Position numbers and translations under genes: made by a program. This document shows positions 1 to 8,357 of a stretch of 55,046 nucleotides of DNA, one piece after another. Origin of the DNA: Martinezella rhizogenes (GTDB lineage Bacteria; Pseudomonadota; Alphaproteobacteria; Rhizobiales; Rhizobiaceae); NCBI GenBank assembly GCA_013322215.1, contig JAAMEZ010000005.1:1-55046 (forward strand), written 5' to 3'. The notes under the pieces were generated by a model. The model ran no database searches and was not told where the DNA came from. It saw nothing but the letters and a program-made list of their open reading frames with translations. The first letter of the stretch is position 1. The number at the start of each line of letters is the position of its first letter.

Positions 1-380
1 GCATTCCTCGATCGCTGGAAGATCTCCGGCGTCAGCAACATCGGACAATTCATTTTTCGACGATGCTGGGCGTAAAACCCCATGGGTGGGAATATCCGGA
101 CGGTGATGGCTACGCGACGTTTCAGTTACCTGGTTCGCTACACGTCAACAGCGCGCAGACCTACGACGCCGCCGCCCTCGCCGGCCTTGGCCTGATTCAG
201 GCGCCACTCTTGGGGATTGGCCAATACTTAGAGAGTGGAGCGCTTGTGGAGATCATGCCCGATTTTCGTCGCCGGGCGATCGCCGTGTCTCTTGTCGTGG
301 CACATCGGAGCAATCTGTCGCGCCGAGTTCGCGCATTCATGACATGGATCGAAGACCTGCTGACGCCCTATCTGGAATAG
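1..380 (+). CDS. LysR-family transcriptional regulator, C-terminal part (5' end outside window)
   Basis: The open frame runs from the window edge to the stop at 378-380 without an obvious start, so only about the last 125 residues are present. The segment has the late part of a LysR substrate-binding domain: a predicted effector-domain beta strand, an invariant-looking AALAGLGLIQAP stretch, and the closing pattern ALVEIMPDFRRR followed by VAHRSNLSRRVRAFMTWIEDLL, which is the usual LysR ending. The HTH domain and the target cannot be seen. It lies convergent to the minus-strand gnd gene about 110 bases away. Family assignment is firm; function is unknown. Confidence 0.85.
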   Translation, partial: IPRSLEDLRRQQHRTIHFSTMLGVKPHGWEYPDGDGYATFQLPGSLHVNSAQTYDAAALAGLGLIQAPLLGIGQYLESGALVEIMPDFRRRAIAVSLVVAHRSNLSRRVRAFMTWIEDLLTPYLE

Positions 381-490
381 ATAGCCGCTTCCGCGATGAC
401 TCATTTTTCCCGGAACGGCGGCAAACGAGACAAGCAAGAGCCGGGAGGTTTGACCCACCCGGCCCATATTTCTTCAGATCGGTAGACCGA

Positions 491-1516
491 TTACTTCGCC
501 GGCTTCTCATGGTGACCGCCGAAGCCGGCGCGCATGGCGGAGAGAACCTTGTTGGCGTAGTCGTCATTGCCGCGCGAGGCGAAGCGGCCGTAAAGCGCGG
601 CGCTCAGCACTGGCGTCGGAACACCCTCGTCGATAGCGGCCGAGATCGTCCAGCGACCTTCGCCGGAGTCGGAAACGCGACCGGCATATTGCGAAAGCGC
701 TGCGTCGCCATGCAGGGCGTCGGCCGTGAGGTCGAGCAGCCAGGAGGTGATCACGCTGCCGCGGCGCCAGACTTCGGAAATTTCGGCGATGTCGAGATCA
801 TACTGATAATATTGCGGATGCGAGAGCGGCGCTGTTTCGGCGTCCTTCTCGGCCGTCTGCTTGCCGATATTGGCGTGATGCAGAACGTTCAGGCCTTCGG
901 CATAGGCGGCCATCAGGCCATATTCGATGCCGTTATGGACCATCTTGACGAAGTGGCCGGCGCCGGACGGGCCGCAATGCAGATAGCCCTGCTCCGCCGT
1001 GCTGTTCTTGGCGGCTTCTTCGGAACGCATCTTCGAGGGTGCTACGTCGCCGACACCCGGAGCAAGCGTCGCGAAGATCGGCGAAAGATGTTCGACGGTT
1101 TCCTTCTCGCCGCCGATCATCAGGCAATAGCCGCGCTCCAGGCCAAAAACGCCGCCACTGGTGCCGACGTCAACGTAATGGATGCCCTTCGGCTTCAGCT
1201 CTTCGGCGCGGCGGATGTCATCGTGATAATAGGAATTGCCACCGTCGATGACGATGTCGCCCTCTTCGAGAAGCGGCACGATCGCTGCCAATTCCTGGTC
1301 GACGATTGCTGCCGGCAACATCAGCCAGACAACGCGCGGCTTTGCGAGTTTCGACACGAAATCCGCGAGAGACTTGCTGCCGGTGGCACCGAGCTGCTCC
1401 AGCCCCGCGATGCTTTCCGGACGCGCATCGAAAACAACCGCGCTGTGACCGCCTCTCATCAGGCGCTGCACCATGTTGTTGCCCATACGGCCAAGGCCAA
1501 TCATTCCGATTTGCAT
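491..1516 (-). CDS. gnd: 6-phosphogluconate dehydrogenase (decarboxylating), short form
   Basis: Oxidises 6-phosphogluconate to ribulose 5-phosphate with CO2 release in the pentose phosphate route. The N-terminus has the Rossmann motif GLGRMG at residues 7-12. A substrate-binding segment GTSGGVFGLERGYCLMIGG follows near residue 120, and the catalytic lysine segment GPSGAGHFVKMVHNGIEYG lies near residue 185. At 341 residues it belongs to the short GndA/YqeC-like class (about 300 residues) rather than the 470-residue dimeric form. Short-form enzymes are often NAD-preferring, which is family knowledge and not visible here. The gene stands alone, with a palindrome just upstream at 1547-1558. Start ATG is preceded by a purine-rich AGGAG-like site. 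Confidence 0.93.
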   Translation of the reverse strand: MQIGMIGLGRMGNNMVQRLMRGGHSAVVFDARPESIAGLEQLGATGSKSLADFVSKLAKPRVVWLMLPAAIVDQELAAIVPLLEEGDIVIDGGNSYYHDDIRRAEELKPKGIHYVDVGTSGGVFGLERGYCLMIGGEKETVEHLSPIFATLAPGVGDVAPSKMRSEEAAKNSTAEQGYLHCGPSGAGHFVKMVHNGIEYGLMAAYAEGLNVLHHANIGKQTAEKDAETAPLSHPQYYQYDLDIAEISEVWRRGSVITSWLLDLTADALHGDAALSQYAGRVSDSGEGRWTISAAIDEGVPTPVLSAALYGRFASRGNDDYANKVLSAMRAGFGGHHEKPAK

Positions 1517-1820
1517 ATGTCAGTCTCCTAGGACGGTTTTAATCGTTTGAATGTTCAATAGAGACATTTCGCAGTATTTTCCAATGAACAAATGACGGGC
1601 GAGCTATGCACAGGCCAGACAGCGAAGAAAAATTCGCCCGTTCACGCATCTGTGATATCGCTTGGTCAAACCTCCCGCTTTTCACCATGATCGCGCTTTG
1701 CCGGTTTCGAGGAAAGCTGTATTTTGCTCTCCCATTCGCGTCGATGGATTTAGCATCGATCTCGGTTCTTTACATCATTCTCTTTAGGGCGGCGCTCATA
1801 CAGGGCGTCAAAGGGGGCAT
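1517..1820. other. 304-base intergenic region between gnd and the TehA-like gene
   Basis: Divergent promoter region. It contains the inverted repeat TTGAA-TG-TTCAA at 1547-1558, about 30 bases upstream of the gnd start, and a GGGGG Shine-Dalgarno before the ATG at 1821. A 76-codon open frame at 1606-1836 runs through it and into the next gene in another frame. It has no recognisable domain and is not called. I see no RNA gene. Confidence 0.4.
1547..1558. promoter_or_regulatory. inverted repeat TTGAA-TG-TTCAA upstream of gnd
   Basis: A perfect 5-2-5 inverted repeat lies 31-42 bases upstream of the gnd start codon, where an operator would overlap the core promoter. No regulator is encoded next to it except the LysR remnant beyond gnd. 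Identity of the binding protein is unknown. Confidence 0.3.
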
Positions 1821-2822
1821 ATGGCTGCGTCTTTGAAATTGCCGCTGGTTCCAGCTTCATTTTTCGGTGTGGTTCTGGGGCTTTCCGGTCTTGCCAATGC
1901 CTGGCGTGTGGGCGCACGCATCTGGCACCTGCCGGCACTTGTCGGGGAAGTGCTGACCTTTCTGGCGCTGGGCGTCTGGCTGGTGCTGATCGTGCTCTAC
2001 GCTATGAAATGGATGGTGGCGCGCGAGGAGGCATTCAAGGAAGTGGCGCACCCAGTTCAGTGCTGCTTCATCGGCCTTGTCGGTGTCGCGACTATGCTGG
2101 TGGCCGGTGGCCTCCTGCGCTACTCGCGCATCGGTGCCGAAACCATATTCCTGATCGGCGCCGTTTATACCCTGGCATTTTCCGTCTGGCGCACCGGAGG
2201 GCTCTGGCAGGGCGAACGTGATATCGCGACGACGACCGCCGTACTCTATCTGCCGAGTGTCGCCGGCAGTTTCGTCACCGCCGTCGTCGGCGCGGCACTT
2301 GGCTTTCCACAATGGGCGCAGCTTTTCTTTGGCGCAGGCTTCTTCGCCTGGCTTGCCATCGAATCCGCCCTGCTGCATCGCCTGCTGACAGGACCGGCAC
2401 TCGCGCCGCCACTGAGACCGACCCTTGGAATTCAACTGGCCCCGCCGGCCGTTGGCGCGCTTGCCTATATCAGCGTTACGCAAGGCCCTCCCGACATGCT
2501 CGTCCATGCAATGATCGGCTACGGCTTGCTGCAGGCCCTGATCATGTTGCGTCTCCTGCCCTGGATCATGAAGGAAGGCTTCAGTCCGGCTTATTGGGCT
2601 TTCACCTTTGGCGCGACAGCGTTGGCGACTGCCCCGATGCGCCTTGTTGAACGTGGTGATGTCGGCCCAGTCACGCAACTTGCCCCCATTCTCTTCGTCG
2701 CCGCCAATATCGTTGTCGGTTTGATCGCGCTGGCGACGATCTGGCTGATTGCCAACCGCAAACTCGTGATCGGCTGGGTCGAACTTGCCGATCGCGGCGC
2801 TGGCGCTATTGGTCAGAGGTGA
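1821..2822 (+). CDS. TehA/SLAC1-family membrane channel
   Basis: A 333-residue, very hydrophobic protein with about ten predicted membrane segments, the size and layout of the TehA (tellurite-resistance/dicarboxylate transporter) and SLAC1 anion-channel family. Recognisable TehA-like stretches include the opening PLVPASFFGVVLGLSGLANA and the later PVQCCFIGLVGVATML. It would act in the inner membrane as an anion or small-acid channel. The substrate cannot be told from sequence, and a tellurite phenotype is not implied. The ATG is preceded by a strong AAAGGGGG site. A small VOC gene follows after 31 bases and may be cotranscribed. Confidence 0.88.
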   Translation: MAASLKLPLVPASFFGVVLGLSGLANAWRVGARIWHLPALVGEVLTFLALGVWLVLIVLYAMKWMVAREEAFKEVAHPVQCCFIGLVGVATMLVAGGLLRYSRIGAETIFLIGAVYTLAFSVWRTGGLWQGERDIATTTAVLYLPSVAGSFVTAVVGAALGFPQWAQLFFGAGFFAWLAIESALLHRLLTGPALAPPLRPTLGIQLAPPAVGALAYISVTQGPPDMLVHAMIGYGLLQALIMLRLLPWIMKEGFSPAYWAFTFGATALATAPMRLVERGDVGPVTQLAPILFVAANIVVGLIALATIWLIANRKLVIGWVELADRGAGAIGQR

Positions 2823-2853
2823 TGGAGCTTAATCTCGCTGTTAGGAGGGCCAT

Positions 2854-3225
2854 ATGCTTGATCATGTGACGATCGGAGTTCGTGATCTCGAGCGATCGAA
2901 GATCTTCTACGACACGATATTGCGCGCCATCGGCATAGAACGTCTTTATGCCGAAGGCGAAAGTTTTGCGGGCTATGGCATTGGACAGAAGGCTTTCTTC
3001 TGGATCGGTCAGCGCGATGCTTTGCAAACAGGCACGCATATCGCCTTTGCTGCCTCAAACCGGAAAATCGTCGATGAGTTCTATCGAGTCGGGATTATCG
3101 CCGGCGGCACCGACAACGGTGCTCCCGGTCTGCGCCCCCATTACCATCAGAACTATTATGGCGCTTTCATTCTCGATCCGGATGGCCACAATATCGAAGC
3201 TGTTTGTCACTTGCCGGTGAGTTGA
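2854..3225 (+). CDS. VOC-superfamily protein (glyoxalase/bleomycin-resistance fold)
   Basis: A 123-residue single-domain VOC protein. It opens with MLDHVTIGVRDLERSKIFYD, the classic first beta-alpha unit containing the metal-ligand histidine, and ends with the second-half pattern YYGAFILDPDGHNIEAVCH. This is a typical small dioxygenase/lyase-like metalloprotein fold. Substrate is unknown. It has a GGAGG site (TTAGGAGGGCCAT) directly before the ATG and lies 31 bases after the TehA-like gene in the same direction. It is convergent with the citrate-synthase-like gene at 3258. Confidence 0.9.
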   Translation: MLDHVTIGVRDLERSKIFYDTILRAIGIERLYAEGESFAGYGIGQKAFFWIGQRDALQTGTHIAFAASNRKIVDEFYRVGIIAGGTDNGAPGLRPHYHQNYYGAFILDPDGHNIEAVCHLPVS

Positions 3226-3257
3226 GGGCGCGCGCCCTATTTCCCGGTGGAATGAGA

Positions 3258-4391
3258 TCAAGGCACTGACGGCCCCACATAGCGCGCCCGCGGCCGGATG
3301 AGCCTGCCGCTCGTCGCTTGCTCCATGGCATGTGCAAGCCAGCCGACCGTCCGGGCCAGCGCGAAGATGATCAGCGGCGCATCTTCCGGGAGATGATAGG
3401 CGTGGGTCATCGCTGTCAAAGCGAAATCAACATTGACGCGTTCTCCGACCAGCTGTTCTCCGACATCTCGAACCCTGGCGAAAAGTGGCGGCAACGTGAA
3501 ACAACCAAGTAGCGCCTCGCCGCGAATATCGACATCCGGGTAAAGCTGATGACCGAAAGCCGGCAATGGCCGTCCTTCCGCCAGATAGCTGCGGACCGCC
3601 TCGTCCACCCCAATCGTAGCCGCCCGTGCGATCAGCGTGCGCACGCTCTGCCATGCGCCGCCATGCAGTGGCCCCGTCAGCGTAGAAAGACCCGACAGAG
3701 TGGCGGCAGATAACGTTGCACCGGCGGATGCCGTGATCCGCGCTGTGAAGGTCGAAGCGTTCAGCTCGTGATCGGCAAGCAAGACGAAACTGCGGCGGAT
3801 CACATCGGCTGCGTCGGGGCGCATCCAGGCCGTGGCAAGACGTCTATGCAGCGGTTGATCCCATGCGCCGGGTGCCAAGGCTTCTGCCACCGTGCCGAAC
3901 ACGCTTTCGGCTTCGTTCTGCAAGGCCGGAAGCGAGCGTCCAAGTGATGGCAAGTCGCCTGTTATGCGCTCTGCCAATGCTGAAAACGCGGCGTTCAGGG
4001 AAGGAAGTCTTTGCCGAGCCGCGTTTTGCTCGAATCGCAACGGCCGCTTCATATCCCACAGCAGCAATGCGACATCCTCCAGACTCGCGCTTTCGGCAAG
4101 CACTGCCGCGTCGCTGCCGCGATAGAAAAGCCTGCCGTTCGAAACCGTCGACAGCGCTGATGGCAATACCGGATCGCCCCATTGAATGGCCTCGGCTGCC
4201 ACCGCCTCGGTCTTGCGCCGTCCGGCATGGCGGGTAGCCAACCGCTTGACGTCATCGGCGAAATAGAGGCTGCGTCGTGTATCGGCGGGATCGGCTTTCG
4301 CACGAATGCGCCCGCGGCTGACATTGGCGTACAGCGTCTGCGATTTCGTTCCCAGCAGGTTCAGCGCCTGCTCCGCCGTCAGCCAGCTCAT
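3258..4391 (-). CDS. citrate-synthase-like protein with N-terminal MerR-type DNA-binding domain
   Basis: A 377-residue fusion. Residues 1-55 (MSWLTAEQALNLLGTKSQTL, then YFADDVKRL) look like a MerR/excisionase winged helix. Residues 70-377 are a citrate-synthase fold with DHELNAST (His208), GPLHGGA (His243), FGHQLYPD (His281), NVDF (Asp322) and the end motif RLIRPRARYVGP. The usual FGHR arginine after the third histidine is glutamine (Gln282), so catalysis may be altered. It is divergent from a second citrate-synthase-like gene 81 bases away, with palindromes between them. It may be an enzyme, a citrate or acyl-CoA sensing regulator, or a partner subunit of the neighbour. Family assignment is firm and activity uncertain. 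Confidence 0.9.
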   Translation of the reverse strand: MSWLTAEQALNLLGTKSQTLYANVSRGRIRAKADPADTRRSLYFADDVKRLATRHAGRRKTEAVAAEAIQWGDPVLPSALSTVSNGRLFYRGSDAAVLAESASLEDVALLLWDMKRPLRFEQNAARQRLPSLNAAFSALAERITGDLPSLGRSLPALQNEAESVFGTVAEALAPGAWDQPLHRRLATAWMRPDAADVIRRSFVLLADHELNASTFTARITASAGATLSAATLSGLSTLTGPLHGGAWQSVRTLIARAATIGVDEAVRSYLAEGRPLPAFGHQLYPDVDIRGEALLGCFTLPPLFARVRDVGEQLVGERVNVDFALTAMTHAYHLPEDAPLIIFALARTVGWLAHAMEQATSGRLIRPRARYVGPSVP

Positions 4392-4420
4392 CGGTCCTCA
4401 TGTTGATCAATTGCATCAAG

Positions 4421-4432
4421 ATTGACGTCAAT
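4421..4432. promoter_or_regulatory. palindrome ATTGACGTCAAT in the citrate-synthase divergon
   Basis: A perfect 12-base palindrome midway in the 81-base gap between two divergent citrate-synthase-like genes. A second palindrome, TTGATCAA, lies at 4403-4410. The position suits an operator controlling both directions. The MerR-like head of the minus-strand protein is an obvious candidate ligand, and the LysR product at 5588-6463 another. The half-site ATTGAC is the same as in the MerR operator at 44721. Confidence 0.45.
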
Positions 4433-4472
4433 AGAAATAGGCCCGATCTAATCGGATAGTCAAAGGAGAATA

Positions 4473-5564
4473 ATGATGAAAAGTGGTCTTGAAGATGTCA
4501 TTGCCGCAGAAACCAAGCTGTCCGACGTCGATGGCGCTGCCGGCCGTCTGATCATTCGCGGCGTGTCGCTGGACGATCTGGTCGCGACCAGCCGCTTCGA
4601 GGATGTGGCTGCGCTTTTGCTCGATGGCCTGTTCGACGAACATATCGACGCAGTCACCATCCGAACGCAGCTTGGCGCGGCCCGTGTTACCCTCTTCGCG
4701 CATGTGGAGGCCGCTGACGCCGCAGTGCTTGCGCTGCCGCCGGTGGATGCCGTACGTGCCCTGCTGGCACGCGTTGCCGACGGCGAAGACTTTGCCACGG
4801 CGATCCGCCTGATGGCGGCGCCTGCCGTCTTCCTGCCGACCGTCTTGAGATTGCAGAAGGGCGAAGCGCCGATCAAGCCGGATGCCTCCCTCTCACAATC
4901 GGCCGACATCCTGCGCATGTTGACGGGCCGAGTGCCGACGGCGGAGCAGACGGCAGGGCTCGACGCCTATCTGGTGACGATTTCCGATCACGGCTTGAAT
5001 GCGTCCACATTCGCCTCCCGCGTCATCGCCTCGACGCATGCCGGCCTGACCTCATCGGTGCTTGCGGCAATCAGCGCCCTCAAAGGCCCGCTGCATGGCG
5101 GCGCCCCCGGCCCGGTCCTCGATATGTTTGACGGTGTCGGCAAGCCCGAGAACGCGCGTACCTGGCTATCGAACGCGCTCGATCACGGCGAGCGGCTGAT
5201 GGGCTTTGGCCACCGTATCTATCGCGTTCGCGATCCGCGCGCCGATGCCTTGAAAACGGCTTTGAAGCCGATCGTTGCCAGCGGACAGGCGGATGCCGGG
5301 CGCATCGCGCTGGCGGAAGCGATCGAGGCAGCAGCTCTCGCGCTGCTCAAGGAGCGCAAGCCGGATCGTCCTCTCGACGTCAATGTCGAATATTACACCG
5401 CCCTGCTGCTTGACGCCCTCGGCTTCCCGCGCAGCTCCTTTACCGGCGTCTTCGCGATCGGCCGTACGGTTGGCTGGATCGCCCACGCACGCGAGCAGAC
5501 GCTCGACGGGCGCTTGATCCGGCCTCAGTCGCGCTATGTCGGACCGCTGCCGAAGGCGGCATAG
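4473..5564 (+). CDS. citrate synthase/2-methylcitrate synthase-like protein
   Basis: A 363-residue citrate-synthase fold without a DNA-binding head. It has SDHGLNAST (His173), GPLHGGAPG (His208), GFGHRIYRVRDPRAD (His247, Arg248) and the end motif RLIRPQSRYVGP. The usual catalytic aspartate in the NVDF/Y motif is glutamate here (NVEYY, Glu306). It would condense acetyl-CoA or propionyl-CoA with oxaloacetate, but it is shorter than the housekeeping GltA of rhizobia (about 430 residues), so it is not the main TCA enzyme. AAGGAG precedes the ATG. It is convergent with a LysR gene 24 bases away, and pccA at 52.8 kb makes propionate metabolism a possible context. Confidence 0.9.
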   Translation: MMKSGLEDVIAAETKLSDVDGAAGRLIIRGVSLDDLVATSRFEDVAALLLDGLFDEHIDAVTIRTQLGAARVTLFAHVEAADAAVLALPPVDAVRALLARVADGEDFATAIRLMAAPAVFLPTVLRLQKGEAPIKPDASLSQSADILRMLTGRVPTAEQTAGLDAYLVTISDHGLNASTFASRVIASTHAGLTSSVLAAISALKGPLHGGAPGPVLDMFDGVGKPENARTWLSNALDHGERLMGFGHRIYRVRDPRADALKTALKPIVASGQADAGRIALAEAIEAAALALLKERKPDRPLDVNVEYYTALLLDALGFPRSSFTGVFAIGRTVGWIAHAREQTLDGRLIRPQSRYVGPLPKAA

Positions 5565-5587
5565 GCGGGTCTGCCAGAAGACGGAAT

Positions 5588-6463
5588 TTAGGCGGCCGCG
5601 GATTGGCGCGGCCGCATCATGCCCTCGCGGATGTGACGGGCCAGCTCCAGCGCTTGAGGCGTCGCATTGCCCTTCGGCAAATGCAGGTTGATCGCAAAGA
5701 CCGGCAGTTCGGGCAGGCCCTGCTCGACAGTGAGGATATCGAGATCGGCGGGAACGGTCGAGGCAAGCCAGGCGGTGACAGCCAGATCCGTACGCACCGT
5801 CGCCGTGGTCGCCTCGATATTGCCGTTCTCAAAGACCGTCCGCCAGCGCAGACCATCCTTGCTAAGCGCCGCAAAGACGGATGTGCGGAAGGCACAGGTA
5901 TCGGCGACCATCGAGATCGGCAGCGGCATCTTGCGATGAGCATTGCCGGCCTTCGCGCCGACCCAGACGAGCCGCTCGACAGCCAGGCATTCGCCCCGCG
6001 ACGTGCCGTATGGTTCCTCCACCACGCAGAGGTCGACGGTTCCCTGCCCCAGTTCTTCCAGCAATTCGGGCGATGATGCGCAGACCAGCGAAATCTCCAC
6101 CTGCGGATGGCGCTCGGAATAGGATTTGAGTACGGGCGCCAGTGTCGCTCCAACGAGATCATAGGGAACGCCGAGCCGGACACTGCCGCGAACCGTGCTC
6201 TCCGTCATGTCGTCCCAGATCTCATCATTCAATGCCAACAGGCGGCGGGCATTGCCGCGCAGTCGTTCACCGGCTTCGGTCAGCCGCAATCCGCGCCTGT
6301 CACGCTCGAACAAGGCGCAGCCGAGCACGTCCTCCAGCCGCTTGATCTGCTGGCTGACGGCACCTTGGGTCATGTGCAGCATATTGGCTGATATCGTCAT
6401 GCTGCCATGGTCGGCAACGGCGGCGAAGGTTCTGATGAGGGCAATGTCGAAGTTTCGGATCAT
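5588..6463 (-). CDS. LysR-family transcriptional regulator
   Basis: A full-length 291-residue LysR protein. The N-terminal HTH reads FDIALIRTFAAVADHGSMT, then MTQGAVSQQIKRLEDVLGCALFERD, followed by a substrate-binding domain. The next gene upstream, a LysE exporter at 6563, is divergent across 99 bases, which is the classic arrangement for a LysR regulator controlling an exporter. The citrate-synthase-like gene on its other side is convergent. The effector is unknown. Confidence 0.93.
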   Translation of the reverse strand: MIRNFDIALIRTFAAVADHGSMTISANMLHMTQGAVSQQIKRLEDVLGCALFERDRRGLRLTEAGERLRGNARRLLALNDEIWDDMTESTVRGSVRLGVPYDLVGATLAPVLKSYSERHPQVEISLVCASSPELLEELGQGTVDLCVVEEPYGTSRGECLAVERLVWVGAKAGNAHRKMPLPISMVADTCAFRTSVFAALSKDGLRWRTVFENGNIEATTATVRTDLAVTAWLASTVPADLDILTVEQGLPELPVFAINLHLPKGNATPQALELARHIREGMMRPRQSAAA

Positions 6464-6562
6464 TTTGGCATTATAATTGCTAATGCCTCAATCCTTCAAT
6501 ATTCGATTTCATGATGTCCGAGCGGCGCCTATGCCTTTTCTCGATATGGAGAAAGGCTGGAC

Positions 6563-7162
6563 ATGACGATCGAACCTCTACTGCCGCTGATCCTCTTCGC
6601 GTTGGTTTCTACCATAACGCCGGGCGGCGCGACGACACTCGCGACCGCGTCCGGCGCGCATTTCGGCTTCCGTCGTTCGATACCCGTCATGGGCGGCTTT
6701 GCCTTCGGCCTGGGTTCCATGGCCTGCGTTGCCGCTGCTGGGCTTGGCGGCGTATTGATGGCCATGCCAATGTTGCAGATCGCCATGAAGACGCTGGGCT
6801 CCCTGTATCTGATCTGGCTCGCCGTTCGGATCGGCAGAAGCGGCCAACCGCAGAAGGCCGGGCAGATGGCGAAGCCGACAGGCTTCCTCGCCGGCGTCTG
6901 GATGCTTTGGCACAATCCCAAGGGCTGGGCCATGACGATCGGCGCCGCAGCCTCCTTCGCCGCACTCGCAGACAGTCCGCTGACGCTCGCGCTGCTGCTC
7001 GGCGTGACCTTCTGTGTGATGGCGGCGTTCTCGCTGACATTGTGGTGCGCTCTGGGTCAGCTGTTTGCCCGAATGCTGAGCGCGCCATGGCAATGGCGCA
7101 TCCTCAATATCGTACTCGCCTGCCTTCTCGTGCTCTCGATCATCCCTATGTGGCGCAATTGA
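6563..7162 (+). CDS. LysE-family amino-acid/small-molecule exporter
   Basis: A 199-residue membrane protein of the LysE/RhtB family with about six helices. The family signature near the N-terminus, TPGGATTLATASGAHFGFRRS, corresponds to the common TPGPxxxLxxxxxxxxG motif, and the LYLIWLAVRI segment is typical. It probably exports an amino acid or analogue across the inner membrane. It is divergent from a LysR gene, the usual regulator arrangement, and ends two bases before the convergent NiCoT gene. A GGAGAAAGG site lies upstream of the ATG. Confidence 0.9.
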   Translation: MTIEPLLPLILFALVSTITPGGATTLATASGAHFGFRRSIPVMGGFAFGLGSMACVAAAGLGGVLMAMPMLQIAMKTLGSLYLIWLAVRIGRSGQPQKAGQMAKPTGFLAGVWMLWHNPKGWAMTIGAAASFAALADSPLTLALLLGVTFCVMAAFSLTLWCALGQLFARMLSAPWQWRILNIVLACLLVLSIIPMWRN

Positions 7163-7164
7163 CG

Positions 7165-8214
7165 TCAGGAATGATTGATCTGCAAGCTGTCATACCCCTT
7201 TGCCTTGTAGAGCACTGTCGAAATCAACCAGCTCAGCAGGAAAATACCGACGACGGCGAAGCCGAAATTGGCAAGATTGTCGTTGAGTTCGCCGATGAAG
7301 TTCCAGAAGCTCCCTTCGAGACCAAGCTTGTCGGCGATCAGCCCCAGGGCCTCCACGCCGCCGATGAAGACGGCGACGACGATGGACGCAGCAGTGATCG
7401 TCAGATTGTACCAGAGCTTACGCACGGGCTTGACGAAGGCCCAGCCATAGGCTCCCGTCATCAGCGTGCTGTCGAGTGTATCCATCAGCGACATGCCGGC
7501 AGTAAACAGCGCCGGGAAGACGAGGATGGTCCAGAAGGACATGCCCTGTGCGGCCTGAGCGGCGGAAATTCCCAAGAGTCCGATTTCCGTTGCGGTATCG
7601 AAGCCGAGGCCGAAAAGGAAGCCGATCGGATACATGTGCCAGGAGCGGGTAACGACCCTGAACATGGGCCAGAAGATGCGTGCGAGAAAACCGCCTCCGG
7701 CAAGCAGCATGTCGAGGTCATCTTCTGCGATCCTTTCGCCCCTCTGCGCCCTTCTGAAGGCAGACCACACCCCCTTCAGGACGAAGAGATTGGCGATACC
7801 GATCAGCAGCAGAAAGGCAGCCGAAACCGTTGTACCGATGACACCGCCAACATCGTGGAAGGCATCGAGCTGGCTCTGCATGGCGGCGGCTGTTGCGGCA
7901 ATCAGGACAGAGGCGATGACAACAATCGAGGAATGGCCGAGCGAGAAGAAAAAGCCGACGGCATAGGGCTGCTTCTTTTCCTGAATCAGCTTGCGCACGA
8001 CATTGTCGATGGCGGCGATATGGTCGGCATCGAAGGCATGGCGAAGCCCGAACATATAGGCAAGTAGCGCAATGCCCAGTAGCGACGGCCTGTCGGCGAA
8101 GGCGATCCAGGCCCAAATCCAGGCGGCAATATTGAAAGCGACCAGCAGTGCGAAGGTAACGGCGATCTTCGCTTTCGACCTTTCCGCCCGATCGTCAAAT
8201 GGATTGAGGATCAT
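7165..8214 (-). CDS. NiCoT-family nickel/cobalt permease (HoxN/NixA type)
   Basis: A 349-residue inner-membrane permease with eight predicted helices. All NiCoT signatures are present: RHAFDADHIAAIDN near residue 58, FFSLGHSSIVV near 88, LGFDTATEIGLL near 200 and GMSLMDTLDS near 235. The HAFDADHI motif binds the metal in characterised family members. It supplies Ni2+ or Co2+ for urease, hydrogenase or cobalamin. None of those pathways is in this window, so the metal preference is open. No cobalamin or NikR-type element was recognised in the roughly 140 bases upstream. Confidence 0.95.
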   Translation of the reverse strand: MILNPFDDRAERSKAKIAVTFALLVAFNIAAWIWAWIAFADRPSLLGIALLAYMFGLRHAFDADHIAAIDNVVRKLIQEKKQPYAVGFFFSLGHSSIVVIASVLIAATAAAMQSQLDAFHDVGGVIGTTVSAAFLLLIGIANLFVLKGVWSAFRRAQRGERIAEDDLDMLLAGGGFLARIFWPMFRVVTRSWHMYPIGFLFGLGFDTATEIGLLGISAAQAAQGMSFWTILVFPALFTAGMSLMDTLDSTLMTGAYGWAFVKPVRKLWYNLTITAASIVVAVFIGGVEALGLIADKLGLEGSFWNFIGELNDNLANFGFAVVGIFLLSWLISTVLYKAKGYDSLQINHS

Positions 8215-8357
8215 ACTTTTGTTCCCGTTATGCTTACTCGCACAGTGTCACGGAAACGGAGGTGGCGCGACAGTCAAATGACGTAGATGCCGAAGTTTTT
8301 CGCAGTGTCGCAAAATTGGGCAGATCCTGCATATGCCAGATCTGCCCTCTTTGCCTG

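Noticed and set aside
344..1531. 395-codon plus-strand frame opposite gnd
   Set aside because: It is the antisense frame of gnd. The protein shows no domain and the composition is that of a GC-rich shadow frame.
1606..1836. 76-codon frame between gnd and the TehA-like gene
   Set aside because: Overlaps the tehA-like start in another frame, lacks a ribosome site and shows no domain.
8215..8357. cobalamin or nickel riboswitch/NikR site near the NiCoT gene
   Set aside because: Upstream sequence shows no B12-box or long NikR-type palindrome that I could recognise.
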